From Dimorphilus gyrociliatus (Eukaryota; Annelida; Polychaeta; Dinophilidae), in contig CAJFCJ010000013.1 in NCBI GenBank assembly GCA_904063045.1, positions 1,222,156 through 1,286,155 on the forward strand: a DNA stretch of 64,000 bases. Reading direction: 5' to 3'. A program made the position numbers and the translations under genes. The notes below the pieces were generated by a model that was not told where the DNA came from, made no database searches, and worked only from the letters and a program-made list of their open reading frames with translations. Below are positions 51,274 through 63,754 of this stretch, piece after piece (within the stretch, counting starts at the first letter, position 1; every line of letters starts with the position of its first letter).

Positions 51274-54200
51274 CGTAATTATGTGATAGCTGTATAATTT
51301 ACATACTATTTTTAGTGAATCAAACTAAACAATTTGAAAATAATGGAACTTTTAAGAAAGAATAAGGATACTATATATAAAATATTAATTAATACACTTA
51401 CCATTTATTATTTTGGCCTGAAAACTATCAACTGAGACATTACCGTATTCTCGTGGAACAACATGATCCACAGTGACGGCAACGACGAATGTATCCGAAC
51501 GATTATGGACAGCCAATTGAGCACCCAATATTCTTATAGCACTTATTGACGCTATAGATTTAAACCTATCTATTGATGATGTGACCGATGCATTGTCGTC
51601 CAAGGCCTCCTCACCAATTGAAACAGTCCCATCAGAGCTTGTACTCATTCTTCTCGTACTGATAAAAGCTGGTTCAACGATTCCATTTAGCACCTTCTGA
51701 ACGTACTCGTCATCAGCATCTGAACCTGAGCGAACTGAACTAACATCGTCAATGTCATCTTCTAAAGGCAGTCTCGTTGATGTTCTACTGGAAGACATGG
51801 GCGTACTGTTATGCTGACTAGAAACAGCATTGTCCAACGTCTCCATATCGTTACCATCTTCTACATGCCTTTTTGCATCAACCGAATCGTAGACAGCTTT
51901 TAAACCTGTTCTATCAGCTTCGTAATCTTCTGGCGCATCCAAATAACTGGGAGGAAGTTCTGGAATTCTTGGACATACAAAAGCCAATTCGATTTCTCGG
52001 ACAATAGCCGATAGGGAAACAGTCGACGATGAAGACTTGGACGTAGTTTGAGCAGCTTTCAGCAGTTTATCTTGAGTATCTTTTATGGCTTCAAGCAGCC
52101 TAAGCAAGAACAAATACTGATAATGATTTAATTCTACGGCGATTTTATGGCTTATGTTGAATAGAAACGAATAATCTGCATAGTTCTGATGACTAGTTTG
52201 AGCATTTGGCATTGTTAGCCAGATAGTTACTGGAAACGCCTCCACAAAATTAACAGGTCGCCTAGGGGAGCTTAAAACACCTATAAATTCAGCCCAAATC
52301 TGTTCGATATGCAAGCACCACAAGTCCCGATTCGATTTTGTATGCAGGGAATTAGTCCGTAAATTTACGTTGCCGTTCGGTGGTAAACGGCGACCTGCCA
52401 GCACGTCATTTATGCTAGAATCAAAGAACAAGTCAGCACTTTTTTGCACGTGATCTTCAAACACAGGCGGTAGGCATATCATGTCTGAAACGTGATTTGG
52501 AAAAGTTCGGGAGCAGAATAGAGAAGCGTCTTTAAACGAGCGTAGGGTAGATGCCAGTTGTTGTAGTGAAGTTTTGGCTTCCAGTTGAACGTTGGTTAAT
52601 ACTATTCTAGAGGCTTGTATTTGAACAGCGTGAGGTCTTTCTCTTTGGTTTTCGGTAGTTTCTGAAGGACCAGCTCGTAATATAATTCTAGGCATTAAAC
52701 TAGTTAATTTAATATTATAATGAGCGCTTTCTGTGGGCTTCGTCTTCTCTGTTTTTGACGTTAAGTTATTTAAAAGGCCTAGTACAAATGAATGTAGCCA
52801 GAGTATCGAAAGATAGTCTAGCTTCACCTTTATAGGATTGAAAACCGCGTATAAATTCGACGGTGGGACAGGATAATATTGTTGTGGGTCAGAATAGAAA
52901 TATTCGGTGAAATCAAAGTGTAAGGACGACATATCACTCGGAAGTAGCAACTGCTTTTTATCCGACATAATGAATTTCTTACTAGCACTACGTGTTTGGT
53001 GAGGTGTAGATACTCTATAGATAGCAAAATCCTCTAATTTAAATATAAGTCCATACTCTAGCAATTTATCTTTGCAGTCTGCAATCTTTAAACAGTCTTT
53101 TACCAGGTCTAATTGCTGTCGAAAATTATCAAGCAAATCTGACGCCCATTCGTATCTGGCTGCCATATTTTCGTCATAACCCGCCCACCAGGTTCTCTCT
53201 GCGCCTGCCTTATGATAAGGTTGAAAGTGCACTTCCATTCGAAAGAGGGACAATTGCATAGCGGCACCTGTGATTGCAGCATCACTTTCGTCGCATAAGT
53301 GAACGTCGACTCGTCCAGTATAAACGTGGTAGGAAGTATGGCGAGGATCGTGCTTAATAAACGCTCTATCACGATCGTTTAATTTCCTCTTGTCCTTTAC
53401 TCTGTTAATCGAAATGTCTTTATTATCAGTCATCCGTACGTTTTCTGTTCTGGCCTTATCGATCAGTTGTTTTAGGGATATTCCAAAAATGATTGCTGCT
53501 TTTAATTGAGTATCAGTTAAAACCCATAGTAAGTCGTCCAAGTGTAATTGTAATTTCGAAGAAATCATTTGGCAATCGCTCATCCTCTTTTTTAAAGTTA
53601 TCCTTAATTTGGCTTGATTTGATATTAATCTTAAAGGTGTAGTAAGGGCAGAATCTAAAAGGGCGTTAGCCTCAATCCTTAACGTTTGCCATCTTGCTTG
53701 TTTAAATATAATTACTTGAGTTCTAGCTTCATCTTTTAACCTAGTTTGTCGTAAATCATCTGCTCTAGCCCATAGGGGCGTGACACTATCCACAAGAATT
53801 CGTGAAATTTGTATAGATGCATGGAAGGTTGGTGATAAAAAATTAACGATTACTGAGTTTATCGACACAGTCATACCATCAACGATACTTTCAGTTAATC
53901 CATATCGTCCCTGTGCCATTTGGTACATTGGAGTAGTATTTTGCGGTCTTAATGTTTCACAGGTTTGCATATCAACGTGAACTTCGTCCAGATACTGCAA
54001 AATAAACAATAAATATCGATTACAAAGAAATTCAATATCATCCTTACAAGACATATTGGAGCGCTTTTTAATTTGGTCCATTGAATCTGTATTAAGCAAG
54101 TATTGAAGAAGTTATTCATAGGTCAACATTTTCGTTGATAAGAAATAGATAAAAAAAAATATACCTTTATTGCTACTCTATTAACAGAAGCGCTTTTAAT

Positions 54201-54471
54201 CATTACCCAGCTGGGTAGGTCCAACACATGAGTCAAAACATTTTCGTCTAATTCTAGGTTACTTAATTCGCCTTGTCCCTTTAATGTACTAATATGTATC
54301 TTGTCTGGAGACAAATTCTTTGCAAACCTGAAGTAAAATGGTAAAGTTTCAATTGTGAAATACGTCGGATCAGTGACAAAACAACAAATTATATGAGAAA
54401 TTACAAAAGTAACGTGACTGAATTTACCTTGATAGTTGCTTTAATATTTGATTTTTAATTATTCCTGCCAT
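48978..54471 (-). CDS. BLTP3: UHRF1BP1/BLTP3-type chorein-N bridge-like lipid transfer protein
   Basis: Six exons (54471-54428, 54327-54165, 54086-54048, 53994-51402, 49777-49445, 49327-48978) sum to 3522 nt, encoding 1173 aa. The start MAGIIKNQILKQLSRFAKNLSPDKIHISTLKGQGEL is the chorein_N domain shared with VPS13 and is nearly identical in pattern to human UHRF1BP1. The block IQWTKLKSAPICL-YLDEVHVDMQTCE is recovered only by using the 39 nt third exon. The central region is beta-rich with long Ser/Asp-rich linkers (EDDIDDVSSVRSGSDADDE). The last exon is a coiled coil (RLQNERDQLARELEQKQ), as in family members. BLTP3 proteins move lipids at membrane contacts of endosomes/lysosomes and bind Rab GTPases. 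The 1.6 kb intron 49778-51401 is far longer than other introns here. Human paralogues are about 1440-1460 aa, so this form is shorter in the middle. Confidence 0.92.
50640..51135 (+). mobile_element. Candidate LTR (solo or truncated retroelement remnant)
   Basis: A region of distinct composition lies in an intron. It contains a near-perfect tandem duplication of about 37 bp (two copies of TATAATTCAATTAAC, at 50717 and 50753, each preceded by TGGCCARG). A TATAAA-type box (AGTATATAAATCC near 50863-50875), an AATAAA near 51066 and a perfect 5 bp stem (GGTTC...GAACC) near 51101 follow. A TATA box followed about 190 bp later by AATAAA is the layout of a long terminal repeat (U3-R-U5). The sequence after it (ATTGGCCAGGCAAGAGCAG) could resemble a primer-binding/leader region, but I cannot match a tRNA. 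Ends and target-site duplications are not resolved. No gag/pol frame is present. This is an inference from layout, not a family match. Confidence 0.4.
50705..50778 (+). repeat. Tandem duplication of about 37 bp
   Basis: Two adjacent copies share TATAATTCAATTAAC preceded by TGGCCAAGT or TGGCCAGGT and followed by TTGCCT or CTTCCT. They differ by a few substitutions only. This lies within the LTR-like region, where such U3 duplications are common. Confidence 0.75.
51229..51273. repeat. (CTA)n and (AAT)n trinucleotide tracts
   Basis: Four CTA units followed by about ten AAT units inside the BLTP3 intron. Confidence 0.85.
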
Positions 54472-57400
54472 TTCCTGGCAAGAAAGCTATACTTAACAAC
54501 TATCCGAAGCCGAAATCGTGATGGTGTACGGCCATTTTGGATTTGAAAATCTATTTTCCCTACTGTATATGTGAGGCTACCTGTTCCGAAACAGAAATAA
54601 ACACATCGAGCAATGCGTTTAGCACAAACCTATTATATGCTAATTTTTTCTCGCGGCAACTTATGAAACGCTCTATATTTATACAATATTTATAATTAAT
54701 GAATCACCTAAAAATATATTGATTTCATCCCTATCCAGAAGGTAAGCCATCTATGTTAAAGATCTAAATATTAGGGGAGAAATATAGCTAATGGAGAAAA
54801 AATACACAAATAGATTTCTAATCAATAATTCAGGTTTTATTGTACAAAGGATGTAAGAGAAATTAGTAAAAGTAGTTTATTTAATCCTAAAAACATACGC
54901 TTGCAGTTGAGGTATAAAAAATTAATCTAGCCAATCAGATTGTACGTTGAAAGAATAAGCCAAAAAAAAGTACTGCAACGCTCAGCCGCAACAATACCGA
55001 AAAAAAGATGTTTTATAGCTAAGTTTTTCCAGAATGCGTGGGTGGGTTATGGTAAATATGCTTAAGATATTATGTCTAATATTTCACGACCGTGCCTCTT
55101 CACTTTCAACGTCTATAGTGAAAATGAAGAATTCGTATACGGTAACCTAAACAGAGAATATTCCACCTGTATTTAAAAAATGCATTATCTTTATATGCAT
55201 TCTACAAAAAAATCTGGATACCCACACTTCTATGTATAGTTTATAGATAATATTTATAACGTATAAATGTATATTTCAATGTCAAAGTGTGCATGTTTGC
55301 TTTCATATGTTAAAATGTTATAGACCTTTGATAATTTACTACTACTGTGTCCAGCATTATATTTATCCGTACTCTGGAGAGTAATCTTAGTTAATTCTAC
55401 TGTTTCCTTACTAGGGGAATAAATGCGACGATAATGTAGACAAAATTCTATACAATATACACACGCATATACAGTAAATATATAAATATATATATACTGT
55501 ATATATGCTGCAAAATGAACGAATTGCAATATCTTATACAGTATTTATTTGTATACTATGAAATAACTATAAGAGAGTTCAGTTATTTAAACAATATAAA
55601 TAATTATAAAATGATAAAGTCGGTCGGTTACAAAAGTCTAAAAGGTATACATAATACTCTTACATCCTCCCCTTTTATTTATTGGAATATTCATTTCCGT
55701 TTATGAACTAATAAGAGAAATTCCCTGAGCAGAAAACTGATTAACTAAATAGAACATTCACCCCTGGAATATTTAAAACCGATTTATTTACAATACGTTT
55801 TTATTTGGCTTTTATTATTAAAAAGAATAATAATAAAAAAAATAATTAGAACAAATCTTATCAACCAAAAACTTTTTATCTAGAAATTTTAACATTCTAA
55901 ACAAAAAGAATTAATTATATTTTCCGCAATGATAATTTTAATAAAACACTTCAAAACAATGTTTAATACTGTATAACAACGACAACGACTCTTTCTTTTC
56001 CCTTTTTAACAGGCCTAATAGAAAAAGTAACCTGAACAAAAAAAAATTGAAATTCATCATAAGCTAATGTTCTATGCTTGACATTTTCCAGACTTTTTTT
56101 TTTTTAATGCTTCTAAAGTTGGTAACTTACTCTTTTTCCTCTTCCATAAATGATATGTCAAATAGAAAAAAGAGCGTTTTTTTTATACAATATAAATAAA
56201 GACGAAGTAGAGTATATACTATTTTTATAACGTATGTGAAAAACTTACATTTAACTATTGTAGTACTAAAAATATAGACGGGAAACATTGACTTTAGAAA
56301 TGTTTGTCAAGTCATCTATGACTACCAAACGGAGCATTTTTTTGATCAATTTTTTTACTTGGTTGGTATTAACTTGTCGGCTGAATGGAAGTAGTTTAAT
56401 AACGAATCATTTTTATACTAAACATAATTATAAATATCTGTATGATTTAGGAGTCTTTTTAAAGCTTTATAAATGATATACAATACATCTAAATTGACGA
56501 ATTTGCATTATTTCAATAAAAACAATCAACTGTAGTTTGGTAGGGTTTCTCAAGTCCTTTTCCATTTCCATCTCTGTCAAGTAGAAATTTAATTCGAGTA
56601 ACCAGGTATGCTTATCTCGTTTAAACGTCTACTAAATCGTGATATTTGGGAATTCTAGTTTATTGGTAACATTTTATTACGTGGAAAAAGCATATTGAAA
56701 ATTTTGGTAACATATTCTATAAATGCTAAAAGTTACTTTTTGCAAAAAGAGTAGACTTATCACGATAGTGACGCTACATGCAACCTTCACAATTCCCCAC
56801 TCTACAAATTATATCATCTCAAATTTATAATAAATACCTACTCAAGATTTATCTTTTTTCCCTTGTCTTACTTTTTTTATTTCTCTCAGTCTCTCTCTCT
56901 TTCTTTCCTTCAATGCCTCTCATTTTCTATTCCCGTAGTTTAATGGATATTTTAAGAACGTTAAAGGTTTTCTTCTCTTTCAATCTTGACCACCCGTTGG
57001 ATCGTATATTAAAGATAATGGATGTGTTTTACACCCGTCCAAAACTTGGCATATACCAATTTAAAAAGTATGTGTACGGTATATACAGAATAAGGATATA
57101 AGTATATAAACGACAGATTAGAGTTCAAAGTCGATATACCTTTGTTTCTCTTTTCTTTGAATAATTCTCCTACACCATTTATAAACCCTGATTAACATTT
57201 ATATAATTTTTTTTACATATTTCTTAAATGTTCTCTATCTAAGCATTCTAATTTACTAATAGCTTAGACAAAAACCAAAAGATTCCCACCAATTATCTTG
57301 GTTTTATAATTCTTTTAAGCGTAAATGATGAGTGGTGACAAAGCAGTTGCTGCATTAGAGTTGGCATTTCTATAATCATTTAAATGAACCAATTTCCATA

Positions 57401-57734
57401 TTCTATATAGCATTTTCTACTTTTTCCTCCTCTTTAAAATTCTTTTTTTATTCCTTTAAACAAATTAAAGAAATAGTTGAAATATCTGATAGGAATATTT
57501 TATACAAGTTGCCTAAAGGACGGTCTATATGAATATGTAAAAATTGTTAAAAGATAATATCGCATTATCGTATCAAAGTAGCTTAATAGAATCAGGATTT
57601 TTCTCTTAAAGTTATAGGCAATATAAAAGGGTTGCAATGTCATCCGATATTAAACGGCTTAAGGATTAATATCCTTTGACGTTCCATTTTATCGCAACAA
57701 TCTAAAAACACACTATGAAAAATGAACGATAATC

Positions 57735-57823
57735 TCTGTCTCTATGTATCTCTCTGTCTCTCTCTCTCTCTGTCTCACTCTCTCTCTGTCTCTCTGACAC
57801 ATATATATATATATATATATATA
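57735..57823. repeat. (TC)n followed by (TA)n microsatellite
   Basis: A CTCTCTGTCTC-type tract of about 60 bp is directly followed by about 13 TA units after ACACA. Confidence 0.85.
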
Positions 57824-59775
57824 TACAGTATATATATAGACATCTACAAACAAAGGAAATTCATGAATATGAAACACAATGTCTGTATTACTAAAGATAT
57901 AATCAGCTTTTCATAGTTTATTTTTATTACTTATTTATAAAATACCTGAAAAAAATTTAATTATTGTTAAGTTTATATTTGTATTTAAAAAAATTGACAA
58001 TTCTGAAAAAGAAAAGAAAAAGTCAATAAATGTTTCATTTTGTTATTAAAAAAGGAATTTGAAAGTAATTAGTAATATTTATTTTTCCACTTTTATACCT
58101 TATTACTAGAGTATTAGAGTGAAATATGCATAAATATGCAAAGTTGACTCTATAAGGAATTATTATATCCTATTTAGATGTAAATTTGATACAATTGAAA
58201 TAAATGTATGCCTTTTTAAAAGAATCATTTAAATGAAAGAAACATGACTGTTTAAAAGTGCTATGTATAATTTTATATATTTTCTTATACTTTATAAAAT
58301 ATTAATATCTTGGCGTTAGAAGGGATGCTTAGACGAAGAAAAAGTAACATTATACCTCTTCATAATATGTCGCATGTATTTGTTTAATCGTACGTCTGTT
58401 AAAAGCTCTACTATTGGCAGGTATAACCTATTAAATATTAAGAAAAAAAAATAACATCTAAGATGCATTCTCATTTACTATATACAATGGATGCTATACT
58501 TTCTATTATTAGAAAAAAAAGTCCTCTATTTTAAGGGGAAATAATTTCTACGAAAAGAGGAAAGAGGATGAAAAATTTAAATATTCTAACAAAGATCTTT
58601 GACTAGAATGCGACAAACTACTTGGGACTATTGGGAGTTAATTATATTATACCTAAATATCATATGAATGCTATGGAGTACCATTATAAAAGCGTAGTAC
58701 TTCTGTATAATATTCCATGGTAAGCCTCTTTTTGTTGTAGAGAGAAATTGATAACAAAAAAACAAAGAATTAAAACAAAAAAGTTTACTTAAAGCGTAAA
58801 AGACAAACATAAAATATTTATCATGAATAGAATCATTTATACTTTTTCAATATTAACCCGAGCAACTAGTACCCTTAAACTGACAAACAATCACGGATGT
58901 CATGCTTTTCACAAGGCTTAATTTTTACATGATTACAATCATGATAAATTAGTTTTCCTTTTCTTTAGTTCTCGATAATAGAGTTGAAGTTTACTTTTAT
59001 AAAAAAACAGACACCTATTAACAAAACGGCACTTTCTAGTATATACATTCATGATTATTTTCTGAAATATACTATTAAATAGAAAGGGTTAATACTCAAG
59101 AAATATTATCACCATATAGGAACGCTGTCTTTTCTCTCTTCATGGCCCTTATTTGTACAGAAAGTATATAATTATAATATCTATAAAAAAAATCATGCTA
59201 TACTGCAAATTTGAATAGGTGAAGTTGTTTCCTCCGCTCTTCTCTTCACATTCTTTCTCGCTTCGTTCAGATCAATAGCTCATTTTAACAACAGTCTTTT
59301 GCATTATCTCCATTTCCTTCGATGAGATTTTTGTTTTACTTGTTGCCTTTCTTTTTTTTTCTTGCTCTAAATTTAATTTAAGTGATACTTGCATGAAAAG
59401 ATTTATATTATTTCGGCTATCGCAAGGATGAAAAGGCGCAAAAAGGGAATATCTAATCATGAAATTATCTATTCATTTATTCTTCATATCAGGTAGAATA
59501 ATAGGATTTACAAAATATCCAGGTAGAATAATAGAATAAAATTCTTACCAAGGACAAACTTCTTATACTGAGATCCGGATAGAATATGTCATTCTTCTTT
59601 CCGGAAAACCCGAATAAAGTATAATGCATTCCTTAGTAACAAAACGAAAAATTGTTCGACTGACATTGAAACTGACTTTTAATACAAGCTTTCGGCAAGA
59701 TGTCAAGAACGCACCCAATAATTAACTAGGCAGAATTCCGGGAAAAGAACAAACAGACAACTCTGTATGAACTCA

Positions 59776-59792
59776 CAAAAAAAAAAAAAAAA
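59776..59792. repeat. Poly(A) tract
   Basis: 17 consecutive A in intergenic DNA. Confidence 0.7.
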
Positions 59793-60629
59793 CATTCTAA
59801 AAGAATAAAATTATATTTCGTTTTTTTTTTATAAAAGAACGTTCTAAATATTGTTTATGTTTTTTTTGTTAGCTTTGACTTATGAATCATGGAAAATTTA
59901 ATCAAATTTAATAAATGCGATAGGAAAAGAACATATTTTTAGAAAATACATTTGCTCCATAATTTTCATAAAATCTGTTGCTTTTTAAATCTTTAGAGGA
60001 AGACGGAAGAAAAGGAAATAAAAAAAAGGAGCACGTTAGCAATGGCGTGTCAAATTATAGAATTTTCTAGCTTTTCCTATAATACTATGCTTTTTTATGG
60101 TATTACAGTTGTCACTTCCAAGAGATACAAAAATGATTGACGAGAAATGCTAATTACAATCTATATTAATTATTATTTAATATTTTAATTTATAAACAGT
60201 AGTAAAATCTGCAATTGACCTAGATAGAGGAAATCTTTTTCATTAGCCTATTGATTTGTTTCCTTCTTTTTTCAGTATTGGACTACATCGAAAAAAAATA
60301 TTTATTTCTTATTTTTGTGCAAAAGTACACCAAAGGAATTTCTTTTTCATTAATTATGTGGAAAAGTCTGAGTTGATTTGATATACTTGAAATATAAAAC
60401 AGAGGTATTCTCTTTAAATGAAATCTCACCTTTGATACCGAAATATTCTTAATATTGTATTTTAAATATTGAAAATAGTTTTTATGTCGTCATTTTATTA
60501 ATTAGATTCTTTTAAATCTGTATGTAAATTAAAGGATGATTAATTATTGCTATTTAATATACTAATATTAATACCAATAAGATGTTCCTATTGCTTATGG
60601 ATGACTATTTATTTGATGGAAAAAAGAGA

Positions 60630-60870
60630 AGTAGCCTGAAGCTCATCTTTTGACTCTGAAACGAAGCCTTATAGTAAAGACTTTTTTCCGCTTCCTGTGT
60701 CCCTTCTCAGTTGAGAAGAGATAGAGAGACACGTTGCTATATCATCTACATTAAATAAAAACACCTTGGATGTTTTGTCCTACGTCCTTTGTTTTTAATC
60801 CTTCTTGCAGTCTAACCCTTACTCTCCCACCATCCGGTAATCAGCCTCCCGATCTTCTTACAGTAATGGG
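60630..60870 (+). mobile_element. Possible second LTR-like fragment
   Basis: A less AT-rich patch opens with AGCCTGAAGCTCATCTTT (60633-60650). This is almost the same as AGCCTGAAGGCTCATCTTT (50672-50690) in the LTR-like element, with one base missing. An AATAAA lies about 120 bp later (near 60755). The boundaries and the rest of the sequence do not obviously align, so this is weak. Confidence 0.2.
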
Positions 60871-61801
60871 AGAGTCTTCTTTTATGGATTTTTGTTTTTG
60901 GCTAACACAATAACCATTAGCAAGTTTTCGAATGATTTACAATATGAATTAATAATTATTATCTTATAATTTGATTTTCTCATCTTGTATTTATAAATAA
61001 TTAATTTCATTAACAAAAAATTTTTGGTACAACCTAATAAGAGCTGGATAATTATATTTCTATATAGTTCTTGCCTACTATAATATTTTGTTACTAATAC
61101 GCTCTATTGTTGTTATTATTGAAATTTTACAGTTTAATCTTCTTGTACGTTCAATACAATTGGATAATCCTTAATTATTCTTTTTAATCCATTTATAAAA
61201 AGATATATCATATGTGTTAAACTTAATAGGTCTTGTACAGTACACTTGTACTTGGCTAACGTTTAGTAAATTTATAGTAAGTACGTTTCTTTCTGACTGA
61301 TAAATTAGGATTTTCCATCTAGTGACTACGTTCTAAAATATTCAAAACCTTTATCTTTGGAAGTGAATCATTACATTCCGAAAAGAAAAAACTCTGAAAA
61401 AGTGATAATAAATTGCAGGTTTTCGAAATGAAGATAGATTGATGAGTAAAAAAATAAGTCGATAACTCCCTCTGTCGTACATAAAATCAACTAAGAGAAG
61501 ACAAAATGATTAAAAGGGATAGATCAAAGATAACTTCAAAAGAATTTAAGGAGAATGGATTCGAATTCTTAAAGCATTTTATTATTATGAAAGTCGATAA
61601 ATTGTTTTTATTAAAAAAGAAATCTTTATATTATATAGATATTTCCCCAAGTTATTTGTTTGATTTATAAATTTTCATTGCCCATTTGAATAGACCCCGA
61701 CTCTTCCTTGGGGGGAAAATAATATTGTTATCCTCAGATTACATTTAAAAAGATAAAGGACTTAGAATACATAATAAGTAATAAACAATGTCTTTATTAT
61801 T

Positions 61802-61831
<30 letters not shown>
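61802..61831. repeat. (TC)n microsatellite
   Basis: An interrupted TCTCTC tract of about 30 bp. Confidence 0.85.
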
Positions 61832-61832
<1 letters not shown>

Positions 61833-62951
61833 TAAGTCTCTTTCTTTCTGAAAACACTACTACCGTGTAATGATAATATTTAAAGAAAAACTGTACCTAA
61901 TACTTTTTCAAGTAAATAAACATTCAAGGTGACGAAGAAATATGCATGATATTTTACAGTAAAATCCTGAATAAATAAGCAGAAAATACTGCCTGTACCC
62001 GTACAGACACATTTACTCTTTCTTTTCCCCAAAAGAGTTATATATTGGATTTTTTTTCTCTTCTATATTCGAATATTAATAACTATAGAACAAAAAAAAA
62101 AGATACAAATAAATTGCTTTAATAACAACGCCACTAACTTTACTAGATGTACTTATTTATAGGATGGCGATATGACACATAGTACTTATAGTAAATAGTT
62201 AATTGACTGAATTGCGCACTTTCTTTTACTATAAATTATTTAGTATTTGATATTTTATTGTTTATGAATTAATAAGTAAATTCAGTTTAATAATAATAGG
62301 TTATATATTATAATATAATGCAATAATATGCGATATATAAATAAATACGGTATATATTGTCACTCAGCCTATATGCTAAAACAGCAACAAATTTATAGCC
62401 TGTGACTGAATAATAGTTAACCGGAAATAAAACTAGTTGTTTTAAGAATTCTAATATACAGTATATACTGTATATACTAAAACATAGGTTAAATTTTGAT
62501 TGATACAAGTCTTATTTTCAATTTAATAACATTATTTATTGCTAATAATAGTAGTTTTTTGTACTTTGGGAACAAGTTTCAACACTCTCAGCTCAAGAAC
62601 AAATCATCCCGTTTATTAATATGTTCATAATATTAATATATACATATATATATTTATATACATATATATATGCAGTATACTGTATATAAAACAGACAATT
62701 TAAATATAGCTTTATCGAAAGTAAAGGCAACAAGCGCTTTTGTTTTTCTCTATCGCTTCTTATATCTTGTGGATTTTTTGTTTTTCAAAATGAGGGCAGG
62801 TGTTATAATATAGAATATACGTATTATATTAACGACAAGAATTGGAGAAGAATGAAAAATTAGCTAGAATTGAAAAAAAAAAAATAAATACAAAAAAAAT
62901 TTGGCAGTAGGAACTGTGATTTTTGTTTGATAATAGAGGAAGGGGAAATAT

Positions 62952-63754
62952 TTAAACAGTGCTTCCAGTGCTTGCTAAATCGAGTAGAGCGGAAGCAGCT
63001 TTCTGAGTATCCCATGAGTATTTCTTTAACAACTCTTCACATTTCTCTCTGGAGCCTATACCCAATCGGAATAAGGTTTCGACTTGTAAATATCTTACTG
63101 CTCTCTCCTCGTTCCACTTGCAGGCTAATAGAGCAGCTTGAGCTTCTTCTTCGCTAACGCCATCTACAGATTTGGAGACCTTTTTCACGGCTTCACGAGC
63201 TTGCAGCATTGTTAGGCCGTCACCTGGATTGGTTTGACGACATTCTGGTCCTCCTGGAGCTGAATCTTTAATATAATAGTGTGTGTAAGAAGCCTGAACA
63301 CCGTTACGCATTGATGGTTCAATAGTGGGTGCAGACCACTTAACTGCGCTGTCGCCAACATTCGAGTAGGTAGGCAAGTTGTCAATGTTCGAGTAAGTAG
63401 GATATTGCGAAGGTGTAGGAGCTTTGTTAGGCAGCGGTGGAAGGTCGTATAGAGGCTCCGCTTTCTTAGATCCGTTCAATTTACTAAGATCAATTTCGAA
63501 AGGATCTTTTACAGCTGGTGCAGTTACTTCGCTCAAAGCAGTCGGTAGACTGCCACATCTCTCTGAAAGTGGTCCATCCCAAGAAAATTCCGACTTACTT
63601 TGATTAGTTGGTGATAAATCAATAAGAGGTTTTTCAAAATCGTCCGTTTTCTTTGACATTGATGAAGTTAAGTCGTCAATAAGTTGTTTATCGTTGTCCT
63701 TAAAACGTTTATAAGAGAACTGCTTCGTTGCTTTCGTTCCGGGTAATAATACCG
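62952..63754 (-). CDS. TNK2: ACK/TNK2 family tyrosine kinase, C-terminal exon (partial)
   Basis: A single exon of 803 nt starts after an acceptor (AACAG at 63759-63755) in phase and ends at TAA 62952, giving about 267 residues. Its N-terminal half is a Pro/Ser-rich linker with adaptor-binding motifs (LYDLPPLPNKAPTPSQ, YSNIDNLPTYSNVG, repeated PTYSN), typical of the ACK1 tail. The C-terminal 90 residues are a UBA-like domain: MLQAREAVKKVSKSVDGVSEEEAQAALLACKWNEERAVRYLQVETLFRLGIGSREKCEELLKKYSWDTQKAASALL. The two half-repeats match the ACK1/TNK1 UBA region, which binds ubiquitin. The kinase, SH3 and CRIB parts should lie upstream beyond the window edge. The gene name rests on the UBA domain alone, so TNK1 is also possible. 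Confidence 0.8.

Larger units (their letters stand above)
49778..51401 (-). other. Unusually long BLTP3 intron carrying repeats and an LTR-like insertion
   Basis: The intron is 1624 bp, whereas most introns in the window are under 150 bp. From 49840 to 50340 it is low-complexity A/T, with a purine-rich plus strand near 50050-50160. From about 50640 to 51130 it has a markedly different, less AT-rich composition (see the LTR-like element). Trinucleotide tracts (CTA)n and (AAT)n follow at 51229-51273. Confidence 0.75.
54472..62951. other. 8.5 kb region without a supportable gene
   Basis: It lies upstream of BLTP3 and downstream of the ACK/TNK2 stop. The first 100 bp hold the BLTP3 promoter (a GGCCATTTTGGAT stretch near 54529-54541). 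The rest is AT-rich with microsatellites (57735-57823, 59776-59792, 61802-61831). Open frames of 60-107 codons occur, but they are Phe/Leu/Ser/Ile-biased, have no conserved motifs, and look like chance. A less AT-rich patch at about 60630-60860 resembles the LTR-like element at 50.6 kb in one 19-20 bp motif. Part may be a long 3' UTR of the TNK2 gene. Confidence 0.5.

Noticed and set aside
56778-57101. 107-codon open frame on the plus strand in the gene-free block
   Set aside because: Composition is dominated by Phe, Leu, Ser and Ile from T-rich DNA, with no motif, no splice partners and no nearby promoter or signal; it looks like a chance frame.
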